Origin: Teichococcus oryzae
GTDB lineage: Bacteria; Pseudomonadota; Alphaproteobacteria; Acetobacterales; Acetobacteraceae
NCBI RefSeq assembly: GCF_008386565.1
Contig: NZ_VUKA01000005.1
Span: 1 to 64,000 of the forward strand
Direction of reading: 5' to 3'
DNA length: 64,000 nt
Shown here: positions 1 to 9,314 of the stretch, piece after piece
Layout: every line of letters starts with the position of its first letter
Numbering within the stretch: position 1 is the first letter of the stretch
Program-made: the position numbers and the translations under genes
The notes under the pieces: generated by a model
The model's input: the letters and a program-made list of their open reading frames with translations, nothing else
What the model was told of the DNA's origin: nothing
Database searches by the model: none

Positions 1-863
1 CAACTCCAATGGTTCATCGGCGCCGTCACTGCCCATGATCCACTAAAATCTTGCCCAGACCAGTCGACGGGGGCTGGCCAGCCCGGCAACGCGTTCCTGG
101 AACGGGAAGATGGCCCGATGCGGCACGTCCTCACCTTCGAGTTCGATGTCGTCATGGAAGGACGTGACCTTCCGCAGCCTCTGATCTACTGGCCGTCTTG
201 CATCAAACCTCCAGCGGATGCGCCCCTTACCGATCCCGGGGCGCGCCCCTTCATCATCATGGATCCGCGTGCCGGCCATGGGCCCGGCATTGGCGGCTTC
301 AAGGAAGGCAGCGAGATAGTGGTACTCACCGGTGCCGGCCATCCCCGCTACTTCGTCGGCTTCCGGCCTGCGTCCGAGCCGGGCTGAGCCATCGAGGACG
401 TGTTCCGCGCCATCATTGCCTTCGCTGAGGAGGTCTGAAGGCGCCACAAGGATACGGAGGGAAAACCCGTTGCGATCGGTAGCGCCGGATCTCCGAAGCA
501 GTCATTGGCATGTTGGAGGCCTATGGCCGCCAGCGTGATGAACTGCTCGAGGCGATATTCAGGGACGTCTACGCCGCGCCGGTCGTTCAGTCGTTTACCG
601 GCCTTGCGACGGAAACCATGCCTCCGCGCCAGCGCCCAGGCGGTGGCCTGGAGGATGCTCGCCTCGTGGCGCTCGCCGTTGAACGTTTGCACGCAGCGAT
701 GAAGCAAGGCGGGCTGCACGAAACGGTGCTGCGTGCCTTGCTATGGGTAAGATTGCCGACAGCCAACGCGGATGAGCGGTCCTTTGCCTTCATCCGAGGC
801 GAGAGAGGCCAGGAGAGAATACCATTTGCCGAATTCGAGCGTATCCTCCGCCAGCAGTTCTAG
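1..863 (+). pseudogene. DUF3141 family protein, gutted remnant
   Basis: Two pieces of one family can be read on the plus strand. The first (frame of 118) has the family hallmark around DPRAGHGPGIGGFK and GHPRYFVGF, then a TGA at about 385 where the family continues; the reading goes on past it with AIEDVFRAIIAFAEEV. After KPVAIGS (about 480) the catalytic core is missing, and a C-terminal piece (510-863, 117 residues, ending in EFERILRQQF) follows. DUF3141 proteins are large and distantly related to PHA synthases. Here an internal deletion plus a stop make function unlikely. The 5' end lies outside the window. The family assignment is from memory of its motifs. Confidence 0.68.
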
Positions 864-892
864 CTTCTTGGCGAATAAATCGCATGAACTGT

Positions 893-2134
893 TTAGTGGC
901 CACCCAGTACGAGGGTCTTGAACGGCAGCAGGACGGCCTGAATGCGTAGTAGGATGGCATGCACGAGTCCAACGGCATCAATGACATGGAGCGCGACCCA
1001 CTTGCCCGAGCTGATCCTGGGGTCCGATAGCTTCTCGTGGTTCGTGGTGTAGGCGTTTGCGATACAGCTGCTGCCGGGCACCACACCGTCAAGGCCCCCC
1101 TCGTAGAGTGGCTCTAGCGTCACCAGAATGGTGCCAGGCTGCCGAAACTGCTGAAGCTCGAGCAATTGATCGGTGCTGCGAATCTGGCCAGAAGCGATGT
1201 AGCCCTGCACATTCGTCACGACCATTGGAATGATGGTCCATGGCAGCGAAGCGCAGGTCGCCTCCGCGGGCATGCCAGCGCGCATCACCTGCGCCTCGAT
1301 CTGGCCGAAGCCAGCGGCAAGACCAATCTGCCTGAGGCCGCGGCCCTCAGGCACCAGCACGCCCGCCGGACGCAGGATCGGATTTACAATATCGCCAACT
1401 TGCAGGAGGAATTGCTCGACACGGCCAGTTACGCCGGCACGCACCACGGTCTTCGCAAGGGCTGCGTCCGCCTCCTCCATGGCCGCCACGGCGCTCGCAT
1501 GCTGGGCAGGCAGTTGCTCAGCCAATCGCGCCTCGACCACCTGGCGCGCCGCACGGGCCGCAGCGACGCCGGCTTGTCGAGTTTGCACCAACACCGCGAT
1601 CCGCTCCAATTCGCGCCGCGCGACCACGACATTCGGGGCGCTTCGGTTGAGTTCCGCCTTGGTGGCGTACTCATCCTGGGCCTGCTGCAGAGCGCCCTGG
1701 GCTTCCAGTATCCGCGCGTCAGATGCAGCAAGATCGGCACGTGCCAGCGCAACGGCCGCGTCCACTTCGGCGATGGCGCGGCGTGCTGTCTCGACAGCGG
1801 TGCGCTGGGTCGAATCCTCCAGGCGGAACAGCGGCTGGCCTGCCTCCACGCGTTCGCTGCCGCGGACGTAGATCTCCGCCACCCGCCCGACTGATTCCGA
1901 GATGATCGGCACGCTGCGAAAGACGGCAGTGACATATTGAGTTGCCGGATGGTAGTAGAAGATGAGGGTGATCAGCGAGACCGTGAGCAGCAGGCAGGAG
2001 ACGATGCCCCAGCGCAGCTCGAACCATACCGAGAAGAGCGTGATCTCGCGCCCTATGCGCTTTCCCTGGGCGTAACGGCGATAGAGATAGTCCGGAAAGA
2101 TCGTCAGCAGAGAGCATACAAGCAGTTCCAGCAT
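893..2134 (-). CDS. HlyD-family membrane fusion (periplasmic adaptor) protein
   Basis: 413 residues. An N-terminal membrane segment (about 42-62, SCLLLTVSLITLIFYY) follows a short cytoplasmic part. The first biotinyl-lipoyl half motif (GRVAEIYVRGSERVEAGQPLF, about 83-103) comes next, then a long Ala/Glu/Arg-rich coiled-coil hairpin (about 115-235), and the second lipoyl half (VRAGVTGRVEQFLLQVGDIV). This is the layout of YiaV/EmrA-like adaptors that link inner-membrane pumps to outer-membrane exits. Its start lies 3 nt after the stop of the upstream membrane-protein gene, so the two form an operon. No inner-membrane transporter or TolC-like gene is adjacent, so the partner pump is unknown. Confidence 0.85.
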   Translation of the reverse strand: MLELLVCSLLTIFPDYLYRRYAQGKRIGREITLFSVWFELRWGIVSCLLLTVSLITLIFYYHPATQYVTAVFRSVPIISESVGRVAEIYVRGSERVEAGQPLFRLEDSTQRTAVETARRAIAEVDAAVALARADLAASDARILEAQGALQQAQDEYATKAELNRSAPNVVVARRELERIAVLVQTRQAGVAAARAARQVVEARLAEQLPAQHASAVAAMEEADAALAKTVVRAGVTGRVEQFLLQVGDIVNPILRPAGVLVPEGRGLRQIGLAAGFGQIEAQVMRAGMPAEATCASLPWTIIPMVVTNVQGYIASGQIRSTDQLLELQQFRQPGTILVTLEPLYEGGLDGVVPGSSCIANAYTTNHEKLSDPRISSGKWVALHVIDAVGLVHAILLRIQAVLLPFKTLVLGGH

Positions 2135-2137
2135 GGC

Positions 2138-2719
2138 TCAGGCCTCATGGCGCGCGCGCGGGATCTCAGCTGCGCGCTGTGGCGGTACGAAGTCCGTGGC
2201 ATGACGTTCCGCCAGCTCCTTCTTTGCGTCGTGGCTCTGCGTCGGGACGGCGGCGGCATCCTCGCCGATGATGTCGCCTGCGCCTGGCTTCAGGCCGGCC
2301 ATTGTTTCCGCCGAACCAGCGATGCGGCGCAGCGGTCCGGTGAAATCAGGTAGGTCGATCAAGGCGAGAAGCAGGCCCATCACCCAGAAGATGTGCATGT
2401 GCGTGAACAAAGCGAGCAGGCCCAACACGGCGACAATCTCGAACTGCAGCTTATGTCCGCGATGGGCCATGCGCTCCGGCAGCGTATGCAGCCGCAAGAA
2501 GAGCAGGCCGAAGGCTAACATCGTGAGGACCAGGAAGATGCCCGTACCTACCAGCACCGGGTCCGCCCCATCGGGTCCGGGGAGGAAGAATGGCAGGTGA
2601 GGCGGCGCCGCAGCGTGGGGAGACGTTTCCAACAGCCTGTCCCTTGGAAATAGCATGCCTGGGTCGATTGATCTGACGAACCGCCCCATCCGCCGGGTTA
2701 GGACTCTCGCCGCATTCAC
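2138..2719 (-). CDS. Small inner-membrane protein, partner of the HlyD-type adaptor
   Basis: Up to 193 residues with two clear hydrophobic segments (about 57-75 and 93-121), the second containing FTHMHIFWVMGLLLALIDLPDF. The C-terminal 60 residues are hydrophilic. Similar small proteins often sit just upstream of YiaV-like HlyD proteins (as DUF3302/YiaW does in enterobacteria); whether this belongs to that family cannot be told from sight. Inner Met codons at 2689 and 2656 are equally possible starts, because no start has a good ribosome site. It ends 3 nt before the adaptor gene, which argues for co-translation. Confidence 0.65.
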   Translation of the reverse strand: MNAARVLTRRMGRFVRSIDPGMLFPRDRLLETSPHAAAPPHLPFFLPGPDGADPVLVGTGIFLVLTMLAFGLLFLRLHTLPERMAHRGHKLQFEIVAVLGLLALFTHMHIFWVMGLLLALIDLPDFTGPLRRIAGSAETMAGLKPGAGDIIGEDAAAVPTQSHDAKKELAERHATDFVPPQRAAEIPRARHEA

Positions 2720-3070
2720 GACCGATAGTGGCGCAGTTCAACCGCATCCACCGGAGTTGGGATGGCTCTCCTTCATTTCGGCCGAAGCCGCAGCATCACC
2801 GATGGCCAGAAACATAGCGCTCACGGGACCGTACCCTTTCGGGAATCATTATCAGGATTCTTTTGCAATCTCGTTCCGGCCGCCGGCTGCTCGCCTGGTA
2901 CCCATGAGCGGGCAGCACAACCCTTGTGATCACTTGAGTGGAATGCGCGATGGTCTGGCGTGCAGACCTTCACGTGATCCTGTGATCGGCAGCGGGCAGT
3001 TGGTTGCCGCCGCTCCTCTCGCGGTGCTCTCGCACGAAGCAGCCCCTCTAACGACGCGCGTAGCTGCGGC
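2720..3070. other. Non-coding stretch upstream of the membrane protein/adaptor operon
   Basis: No supported gene. An AT-rich patch at 2842-2872 contains ATCATTATC (2845-2853; GATAATGAT on the minus strand), which resembles half of a Fur-type box and lies about 125 bp upstream of the minus-strand membrane protein. It may belong to that operon's promoter; this is a weak inference. Confidence 0.25.
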
Positions 3071-3925
3071 CTACTCCGGCGTGCTTGGGTGTCGAGGGAC
3101 TATGCCTGGCACAGCGCATTCCATGGCCAGCCGGCGCAGCTCGAGGTAGTGCTCAGGCCCGATGCCGAAGCTCATCTCGATAGCAGCCCTGAGCCGCTTC
3201 GGTGTCACATCGATGGCGGTACAGAGATCTTTGGCGCTTCTAATTTCCCCTCCCTCCGCTTTGAGGAGGTCCTCAACCGCCCGGACGATGTGTTGTCGCC
3301 CCTGCACTATGGCTTTGCTCCTTGCAGCATCACTCTGACGCGCGGTAGCAAGAAGCTCCCGTAGCGCCTCCAACAGATCGGCCCTTAACCCTCGCATGGC
3401 CTCGGCGACCGTTAACGCCTGTGGGTCCTCAAGGCCAATTTGCGCGGCCGCTGTTAAGAGGGATGTGGCCTCTGCCCAGTTCCTTGGACTGGCGTGAAGC
3501 ACCGCATGAGCACCAGCGCGGCGTAATGATGACTGGCACGACCCCTTCAGCAGAGGCTGCAGCGTTTCGGAAGGGAGAACCAGTGATGCCCAGTTGACGC
3601 CGTGGCACCCTGCACCGTCATAGCTAGTCCCCGCTCCGAAGACGGCTACGTCGCCCGTCTGGACCATCAGCCCGTTTAGCCGCAACGCCTGGGTCTTTTC
3701 TAGCGGCAGCACAAGCCGGGCCGAGCCGGCGCTCAGGCTGCCGGTGAACATCAGGGGCGTAGCGCGGCCTGTTGTCACCACCATTTCGTCAAACCTCAGC
3801 AAGGTGGTTTGGGCAGAAAATGGTGGGAGGGCGAAAGGCGTAACAATCAATGAAGTGCCTGGCAGCGAGGCCGCGAACTCGTCGAAGTGATCGAAGGTAG
3901 CGTATGATACTCTGTGCGAGTTCAT
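3071..3925 (-). pseudogene. AraC-family regulator lacking its second helix-turn-helix
   Basis: 284 residues. The N-terminal sensor region resembles the two other AraC proteins in this window (for example TTGRATPLMFTGSL here versus LQTGRATPHLAFA at 32504-33487). The first helix-turn-helix is present (AKDLCTAIDVTPKRLRAAIEMSFG, split over about 228-251, then ELRRLAM). After that the sequence turns to ECAVPGIVPRHPSTPE and stops, exactly where family members continue into the second recognition helix (SHGFWHLGQFAHDYRSLFGE-like). About 45 residues are missing and are not seen downstream. It probably no longer binds DNA normally. It could still be expressed as a truncated sensor. Confidence 0.7.
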
Positions 3926-4583
3926 TGGAGCGGCCGGACCCCTGTCTACCAGTCGCGAGAAGCGTATATGAACAACGCCGAAGGACTTTGAAAATTTTCA
4001 AAGAACTATCACATGGCCGTTATGACCGCCAGGGGCATAGGCATAGACGCACACGGGATTGCAATGCTTGAGGCCATGTCAATATGACCTTGGCCTTTCG
4101 AGGCATTGCCAGGATAGACGACCGCGCTGTGGCCTACGATCCTCAGCGACCGGGACGACTTGATCAAACATGTGAAACAGGTCGATCTCACTGACTTGAT
4201 GGCAGATCTGCCGCCGGTCCTGGCGCTGGCGTGCGACACGGGCGTCAGCCGCTCCGCGGCACGGCGCTGCCAGATGCGCCATGCCGGGCGGAATGGTCAC
4301 AGCTGTTCGCTTCACCCAGCTATAAGCACTTAGGCAGGGCCATCGATGTGGTGAGGCACGGCTCGAGTTGAAACAGCCAGCATATGAGAGGAATGCTTCT
4401 TGCCCCGCAGAATCCAGTAGGTGTTCAGGCAGTCTCTTTTGGTGGTTTGTACTGCTATCGCCAGCTTGACATTATGTATGACCATATTCCCTAAAGCCTT
4501 TTGCACATATGCGGAGAGATGATCTGCATCATCTTGTGCCGTAGCGTCGTTCATGTGCCAAGCTAGGTGCAGACTTTGGTGCC
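3926..4583. other. Mostly non-coding; one doubtful 74-residue minus-strand ORF
   Basis: Nothing recognised. A minus-strand ORF at 4330-4554 (starting MNDATAQDDADHLSAYVQK) could be a small gene downstream of the 151-residue hypothetical protein, but it has no convincing ribosome site and no family resemblance. AT content is higher than in the flanking genes. Confidence 0.3.
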
Positions 4584-5039
4584 CTACGTCTCGTCGGTGT
4601 ACTTCCATTGTAAGAAGAAGCCGACATCTCCGGGCATCCCGCCTGGCCAGTCGAGGATCGCCGCGCGGATCTGGAAGCCACGTGGCTCTAACTCCTTCTT
4701 GAAGAAATCATATGCGCGCTTGGCGAAGCCTTCGAGTTTCTCATGCCAGTTCTTGTCATGGTTGGTGATGGAACGTCCCCGATCTGGCAACCATTCGGAA
4801 GGGAAGCGCAGGACCAGCGCCTGCTTGTCCCCCATGTCGATCGTCTTCCTAACCAGCAATGCGATGCGGTCCAGCGCCTCAGGCTGTACATCGCGTTGGT
4901 TGAAGGCTTCGCGCAGCTTGTCCAGTTCCACTTTGGCCGAGGCCTCGAAATCCCGCTGCTTCGCCGCTTCCTCTTCCTTCTTTGATTTCAAGTAGGAGCG
5001 CACGGCATCTGCGCTCAGTGAATTGCCGGTGAAGCTCAT
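4584..5039 (-). CDS. Hypothetical protein, 151 residues
   Basis: A soluble, charged protein with no signal peptide or membrane segment. The first 60 residues are rich in Lys/Glu and likely helical (VRSYLKSKKEEEAAKQRDF). The C-terminal half has a mixed alpha/beta look (FQIRAAILDWPGGMPGDVGFFLQW). I do not recognise the family. The ATG overlaps the TGA of the upstream FabI-like reading frame in an ATGA arrangement, so the two were once translationally coupled. Since that upstream gene is broken, expression of this gene may now be reduced. The ORF is open over its full length with a natural-looking composition, which supports it being real. Confidence 0.6.
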   Translation of the reverse strand: MSFTGNSLSADAVRSYLKSKKEEEAAKQRDFEASAKVELDKLREAFNQRDVQPEALDRIALLVRKTIDMGDKQALVLRFPSEWLPDRGRSITNHDKNWHEKLEGFAKRAYDFFKKELEPRGFQIRAAILDWPGGMPGDVGFFLQWKYTDET

Positions 5040-5385
5040 GTCAGGCTCTCCCGATCCAGATTTGCGTTCACTTGATCAAGGATGTGATACCTGCCGCCGA
5101 CGTAAAGGGCTTTTCCTGTCATCGCCACAGCATAATCGCTGGCGAGGAAGACGCAGGCGGCACCGACCTCCTCAATGGTAACCAACCGTCGCACCAGCGC
5201 TCGCGACGGAGCCTTGGTCGTTAAGCCATCGAAGCCGGATGCAGCGCGAGTTGCAAACGGATCTGAGCTGATTGCGTGGACGCGAATGTCCTTCTGACCG
5301 AGTTTCCCGCCATATAGCAGGTGGCGGCTTCTAACGCGGCCTTGACTGGTCCCACTATGCCATAGTCTTCGACAGGATGCGCGGG
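5036..5385 (-). pseudogene. Enoyl-ACP reductase (FabI-type SDR), C-terminal remnant
   Basis: Two minus-strand frames join to give the C-terminal half of a FabI-like short-chain dehydrogenase. VEDYGIVGPVKAALEAATCYM matches the N-x-MGPVKAALE region. After a frame change, IRVHAISSDPFATRAASGF, RRLVTIEEVGAACVFLASD and TGKALYVGGRYHI match the FabI C-terminus. The catalytic Tyr-Lys region and Rossmann N-terminus are absent; upstream sequence (5386-5490) does not continue the family. The frame break falls near 5310. FabI catalyses the last reduction in fatty-acid elongation, so an intact copy must exist elsewhere. FabI-like and DUF3141 genes are often neighbours in alphaproteobacteria, so both relics may derive from one cluster. 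Confidence 0.75.
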
Positions 5386-5687
5386 TCTAGCAGCGCGTAT
5401 TAGGCGTTCGAAAGGAGCTCTGTCAGGCTGATGGCAGCCGGAGGGTGTGCTTGTCTCTAGCATCGGCAGTGATCCGAGCTGGAGCAAGAAGTCTCGGTGT
5501 CAAAAACCTGCTTGCTCGAATCTTGACAGCGGCAAATGAGGCGCGCGGAGCGCCGCCCCCTTAATATAGGCCCGGCGGCAAACGCACGGCGGCGGCAGGA
5601 AACAGTGGGCGGGACGGTTCCTCCTTGCTCCCCGCATTGGCAAAGGCGGATCCGCAGCCCGGATGTGCTGCCGCAGGAAAGCCACGA
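5386..5687. other. Short intergenic stretch, nothing recognised
   Basis: No gene supported. The end carries AGGAAA at about 5675-5680, which serves as the ribosome site for the permease gene at 5688. Confidence 0.4.
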
Positions 5688-6821
5688 ATGAATCGCCCTC
5701 CGGAATTGAAAACTGATGTGGCTGACACTCCACCACTCGGCGGTGGGGCGGCATCAGGCGGCGGCATAACGAGCATGATCGAGCGGGCGGTGGTTCTGCT
5801 GCTGCTGGGCGGTCTGCTGCTTGGCGTTGCCCTGGTCCTCCTGCCCTTCTTGACCGCCGTCTTGTTCGCAGTCGTCCTGGCAGTTGCCACCTGGCCACTA
5901 CGGTCCGCGCTCGTGCGTCTCGGTCTGACCCGGCGCCTTGCCGCATTGCTGATGGTCCTGCTGGGCCTTGCCCTGGTGGGGCTGCCATTGCTGGCCACGA
6001 CCCCGCGCCTGGCGAGCCGGATCGGAGAGGGCGCGCGGCTTCTGCAGACCAGCCTCGCCACACTCCCGCAGGCTCCACCGGACTGGATCAGCGGCATGCC
6101 TGTTCTGGGCAAGCGGCTGTCGCTCGCCTGGCACGAACTGGCGGTTGAAGAGGGCGGCCTGCGGCGCGCCGTGGACTCCTATGCGGACTGGCTGATGCAC
6201 GGCGTCCTGGCCGTGGCGCGCGGCCTTGTGGACAGCATGCTGCAATTCTTGCTGGCTCTCGTGGTCGCCGGGACGTTCTGGGCGAGCGGCGATACACTTG
6301 GCAGGGTTCTGATGGATGTGGTCCAGAGACTCGGCGGCGCGCCGGCTGTGGTGGCACTCCAGGCGGCCGGCGGGGCGTTGCGCAGCGTGGCCTATGGCGT
6401 TGTTGGAACGGCCTGTTTCCAAGGCGTGGCCATGGGCATCGGGGCTGGCATTTCCGGTGTTCCTGGAGCAATGGCGCTGGGCTTCCTTGTACTCCTCCTG
6501 GCGATCAGCCAGATCGGTCAGCTGTTCATCCCGTTCGTCTGGGGCGGCGCCGCCTGGTGGCTCTTCCGCCACGATGCGGCTGGCTGGGGCGCCTTCATGG
6601 CTGCATGGGGCCTGCTGCTCGTGTCTGCCAGCGACAACCTGATCCGGCCCTGGCTGATCAGCCGTGGTGTGGAGATGCCGTTGGCGCTCGTGATCCTGGG
6701 CGTCTTTGGCGGCTTCATCTCCTTCGGGTTCCTCGGCCTGTTCACCGGCCCGGTCCTGCTCGCGGTCGCCTTTACCCTGTTGCAGGCCTGGAGGGGGGGA
6801 GGCTCGCCTACGGTCAAGTGA
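5688..6821 (+). CDS. AI-2E/PerM-family membrane permease
   Basis: 377 residues from the ATG at 5688, chosen over an in-frame ATG at 5625 because AGGAAA precedes it. Hydrophobic segments form the family pattern: a pair near the N-terminus (LLLLGGLLLGVALVLLPFL; AALLMVLLGLALVGLPLL), an amphipathic central part, then at least five more segments ending in GFISFGFLGLFTGPVLLAVAF, the best-conserved family region. Members export small molecules (AI-2 for TqsA) or act as Na+/H+ antiporters; the substrate here cannot be read from sequence. The gene stands alone, convergent with the AraC gene downstream. Confidence 0.85.
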   Translation: MNRPPELKTDVADTPPLGGGAASGGGITSMIERAVVLLLLGGLLLGVALVLLPFLTAVLFAVVLAVATWPLRSALVRLGLTRRLAALLMVLLGLALVGLPLLATTPRLASRIGEGARLLQTSLATLPQAPPDWISGMPVLGKRLSLAWHELAVEEGGLRRAVDSYADWLMHGVLAVARGLVDSMLQFLLALVVAGTFWASGDTLGRVLMDVVQRLGGAPAVVALQAAGGALRSVAYGVVGTACFQGVAMGIGAGISGVPGAMALGFLVLLLAISQIGQLFIPFVWGGAAWWLFRHDAAGWGAFMAAWGLLLVSASDNLIRPWLISRGVEMPLALVILGVFGGFISFGFLGLFTGPVLLAVAFTLLQAWRGGGSPTVK

Positions 6822-6869
6822 GGCCGCCTCTCCCTTATTCAGCTAAGGACGGGGCTTGCCTCGGCCGTA

Positions 6870-7817
6870 TCATTGGGCGCGGATGAGCGTTTCCGAGGGC
6901 GACTCACCGAACAGGGAGCGGTAATCGTGAGCGAATTGCCCAAGGTGCCAGAAGCCGTGCGACAGCGCCGCTGCCTTGACCGAATGCCAGGGAGTCGAGC
7001 CCGACAGGAGCATGGCTCGCACCATGGTCATCCGCCGAAGCTTGAGGTAGCGATGTGGGCTGATTCCGAGTGTTGTCTCGAAAGCCCCATGCAGGCAGGA
7101 TGCTGAGACGCCCAGCGCGGCGCAAAGCTCGTCCGTATAGATCGGCCGCGCCGGGTTGGCCTGAAGGTAGTCATCGGCCTTACGCACGATCTGCACCCGC
7201 AAAAACGGCCTGCTGCGGCGCTGCGGCACATTTCTTTGCAGCGGCGCGAACAGGTTCCGGACCTCGTCCTGAAACGAGGCGCGCTGGGCATGAAGTGTCT
7301 CGGCGTGGCCAGGGATGCCCTCGTTCGACAACGAAATCTGCTCGGCGGCGCAAGCGAAGGCTGCCAGTTGCGCATGTGCCCGCCCATCAACCTGCATCAC
7401 CGGAACGGACCGGTCTTGCCAGAGTCGGCGCTCGCATGGAGGCAAGGGACCTCCGGCTTCCGAGCCGTTGAAGCTCACGAGGGCGCAATTGAGCGCGGCG
7501 CGGCTGGCAATCGCAATCGGGCAGCCATCCCCGAAGAGAGCGACCTGGCCCCCGCCGACCGACGCACCGTTCCATTTCACCTTCCCGTCAAGCATCAGGA
7601 GAAAGCCGCTTTGATCCTCCGCGGCCTGGCCAAGCAGCAGGACCGGATCGCTGTGGACGATCTCGAGCGTTACACCGTCGAGATCAATGTTTAAGACCGA
7701 TCCCTTGAACGGCCCCTGACGAGCAGGCACGGCCTCAAGGGCGATGCTCCGGACATGTGCCGCCAGATCTCGCGCCTCGCAAAGCGACCCACTGAGGGCT
7801 GGGTGGTCGGGTGTCAT
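6870..7817 (-). CDS. AraC-family transcriptional regulator
   Basis: 315 residues. The start at 7817 is preferred because GGAGG lies 6 nt upstream; an ATG at 7838 lacks such a site. An N-terminal effector-sensing region (about 20-200) is followed by a complete double helix-turn-helix: YTDELCAALGVSASCLHGAF, then SPHRYLKLRRMTMVRAML and SHGFWHLGQFAHDYRSLFGE. It is a paralogue of the truncated protein at 3071-3925 and of the regulator at 32504-33487. No obvious target gene is co-directional; it converges with the permease gene and faces an AT-rich region, 7818-8260, which likely holds its promoter. Confidence 0.88.
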   Translation of the reverse strand: MTPDHPALSGSLCEARDLAAHVRSIALEAVPARQGPFKGSVLNIDLDGVTLEIVHSDPVLLLGQAAEDQSGFLLMLDGKVKWNGASVGGGQVALFGDGCPIAIASRAALNCALVSFNGSEAGGPLPPCERRLWQDRSVPVMQVDGRAHAQLAAFACAAEQISLSNEGIPGHAETLHAQRASFQDEVRNLFAPLQRNVPQRRSRPFLRVQIVRKADDYLQANPARPIYTDELCAALGVSASCLHGAFETTLGISPHRYLKLRRMTMVRAMLLSGSTPWHSVKAAALSHGFWHLGQFAHDYRSLFGESPSETLIRAQ

Positions 7818-8260
7818 TGTGACCTCCGTCCCTGACATTCCCTACGCGGCCTATGCTTCCTGCTCACCCCCCTTCAGGTCACAACTGTGCCTCACGTCCA
7901 ATATGTTAAAGCTTCGCCGTAAACGTTGCGACCACAATACTATATCAGAATTCAATTGCTATTTTCCTCGACGTTCTTTCATTCAGCAGCAACAAACATG
8001 TCCGTTCAGCAATGATGGTGAGATGTTCTACCCGAGCATCCAGCGGTTGGAGCCGCAAGGCCGCGGATGTGCTAAAGTGTTCGTGGTGTCTCGTGGCTTT
8101 AATTCCATATCTGCTTCTCTTCTTGTCTGCTGATATGGGAACCACATGCTCGCCGCCTCGCTTCGAGTCACGGCGCCGGGCTCAGGCCGGAAGTCTCACC
8201 GCCAGCTTCCGGTGTGTTATCCTCGGCGTCGACACCCTCCTCTAAGCTCGACTTTAGCCA
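7818..8260. other. AT-rich intergenic region upstream of the AraC gene
   Basis: No gene recognised. The stretch 7895-8000 is clearly richer in A/T than its surroundings and probably carries the minus-strand promoter of the AraC regulator. It borders transposase relics on the other side, so part of it may be imported DNA. Confidence 0.35.
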
Positions 8261-8590
8261 TCAGGCTGCGTGACAGAGGACCTGAGCCCAGGCGCGCTTG
8301 AGCGCTCGCTGAGGTTCTGCGCCGTGATCTCCGTGCCGAGATGTGAGGAAACCTTGCTCACACCAGATGTGACGCCGCACGGCGGCGAGGGAGTCGCCTG
8401 AAGGTCGGGCGTTCCTTGCGGGACCTGGCGCTGCTCGCTGCGGCTTTGCGTTCCGAGGTTCTGAACTAGGCGGCCGGGAAGACGACGAGCGAGAATAGCC
8501 CAAGCAGGCATGGCGTTCTGTGGGCGATGGCGAGGTCTGACCACTGCTGCGGGGTCTCGACACCGAAATGCACCCCGAACCGACGGACTG
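8261..8590 (-). pseudogene. Transposase C-terminal relic (IS701/IS4-like)
   Basis: The minus-strand frame starting near 8590 reads VETPQQWSDLAIAHRTPCLL, then GLFSLV, typical of the last part of IS701/IS4-type DDE transposases. It is interrupted by a stop and continues in another frame as DSLAAVRRHIWCEQGF to a terminal ALCHAA-like end (QVLCHAA) at 8261. Only about 110 of the usual 400 or so residues remain. No terminal repeats are seen. It abuts and slightly overlaps the second relic in the opposite orientation, which suggests one IS inserted into another before both decayed. Confidence 0.55.
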
Positions 8591-9040
8591 CGGCAAGCCA
8601 GGCACCAAGTGCCCCATTGTCACGGACGCTCGCGGCACATCGCTTGGCCTGACCCTGAGCGGCGCCAACCGCCACGACAGCCGGATGCCGGCCGCCACAT
8701 TGGATGCGGTGCCGCGCGTCCGGATCGGCGGACCCGGCCGACCCTGCCGCAGGCCTCGCAAGCTGCACGCCGAAGGCCCGCGATCATCACCGTTGCCGCC
8801 AGGAGTGCCGCATCCGCAGCGTCACTTCACGGCTTGCACGACGCGGCATCGAAAGCAGCCAAAGGCTTGGCAAGCACAGATGGGTCGTTGGGCGGACCTT
8901 CGCTGGATCAACCGCTTCCGCCGCCTCACCATCCGCTACAAACGATGCGCTGACATTCACCTGGCCTTCACGTTCGCCAGCGCCCTTTTCTGCCACAACC
9001 AGATCCGCAGGTTCCGTCAGGTGCGGCTTGTGTTTGCCGG
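8568..9040 (+). pseudogene. IS5-family transposase relic
   Basis: Three plus-strand pieces in two frames reconstruct the C-terminal half of an IS5-type DDE transposase: GKPGTKCPIVTDARGTSLGL plus TLSGANRHDS (frame of 8568), then RLARRGIESSQRLGKHRWVV (frame of 8704), then INRFRRLTIRYKRCADIHLA (frame of 8568 again). The order and spacing match the family, including the last catalytic Glu region (R-W-V-V-G-R-T here, where the family has R-W-V-V-E-R-T, so the Glu is changed). At least two frameshifts and the lost Glu make it dead. Confidence 0.75.
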
Positions 9041-9314
9041 TTCAGGTGATGGAATTGCGATAGGCTTCGGCCTCGGTATCGCGACGCATCCGGCGTAGCC
9101 TCGGGGAACATGGCCATAGGCGGGTACATCATGGCCTGTGGAAAGGAGAGCCATTCCAGCGCCTCTGATGCCGAACCTGCCTCGGGGTGTGGCGCGCGGG
9201 CCATACGTGGCCGGCTCGTGCCACACGCCGCGCGAGGATGCTCCCCTCCGTCGAGGCGTGACCTTGGCGCTGAACCCGGCGCTCCTCTCCCTCATAGTGG
9301 CGTGGGGAATCTAG

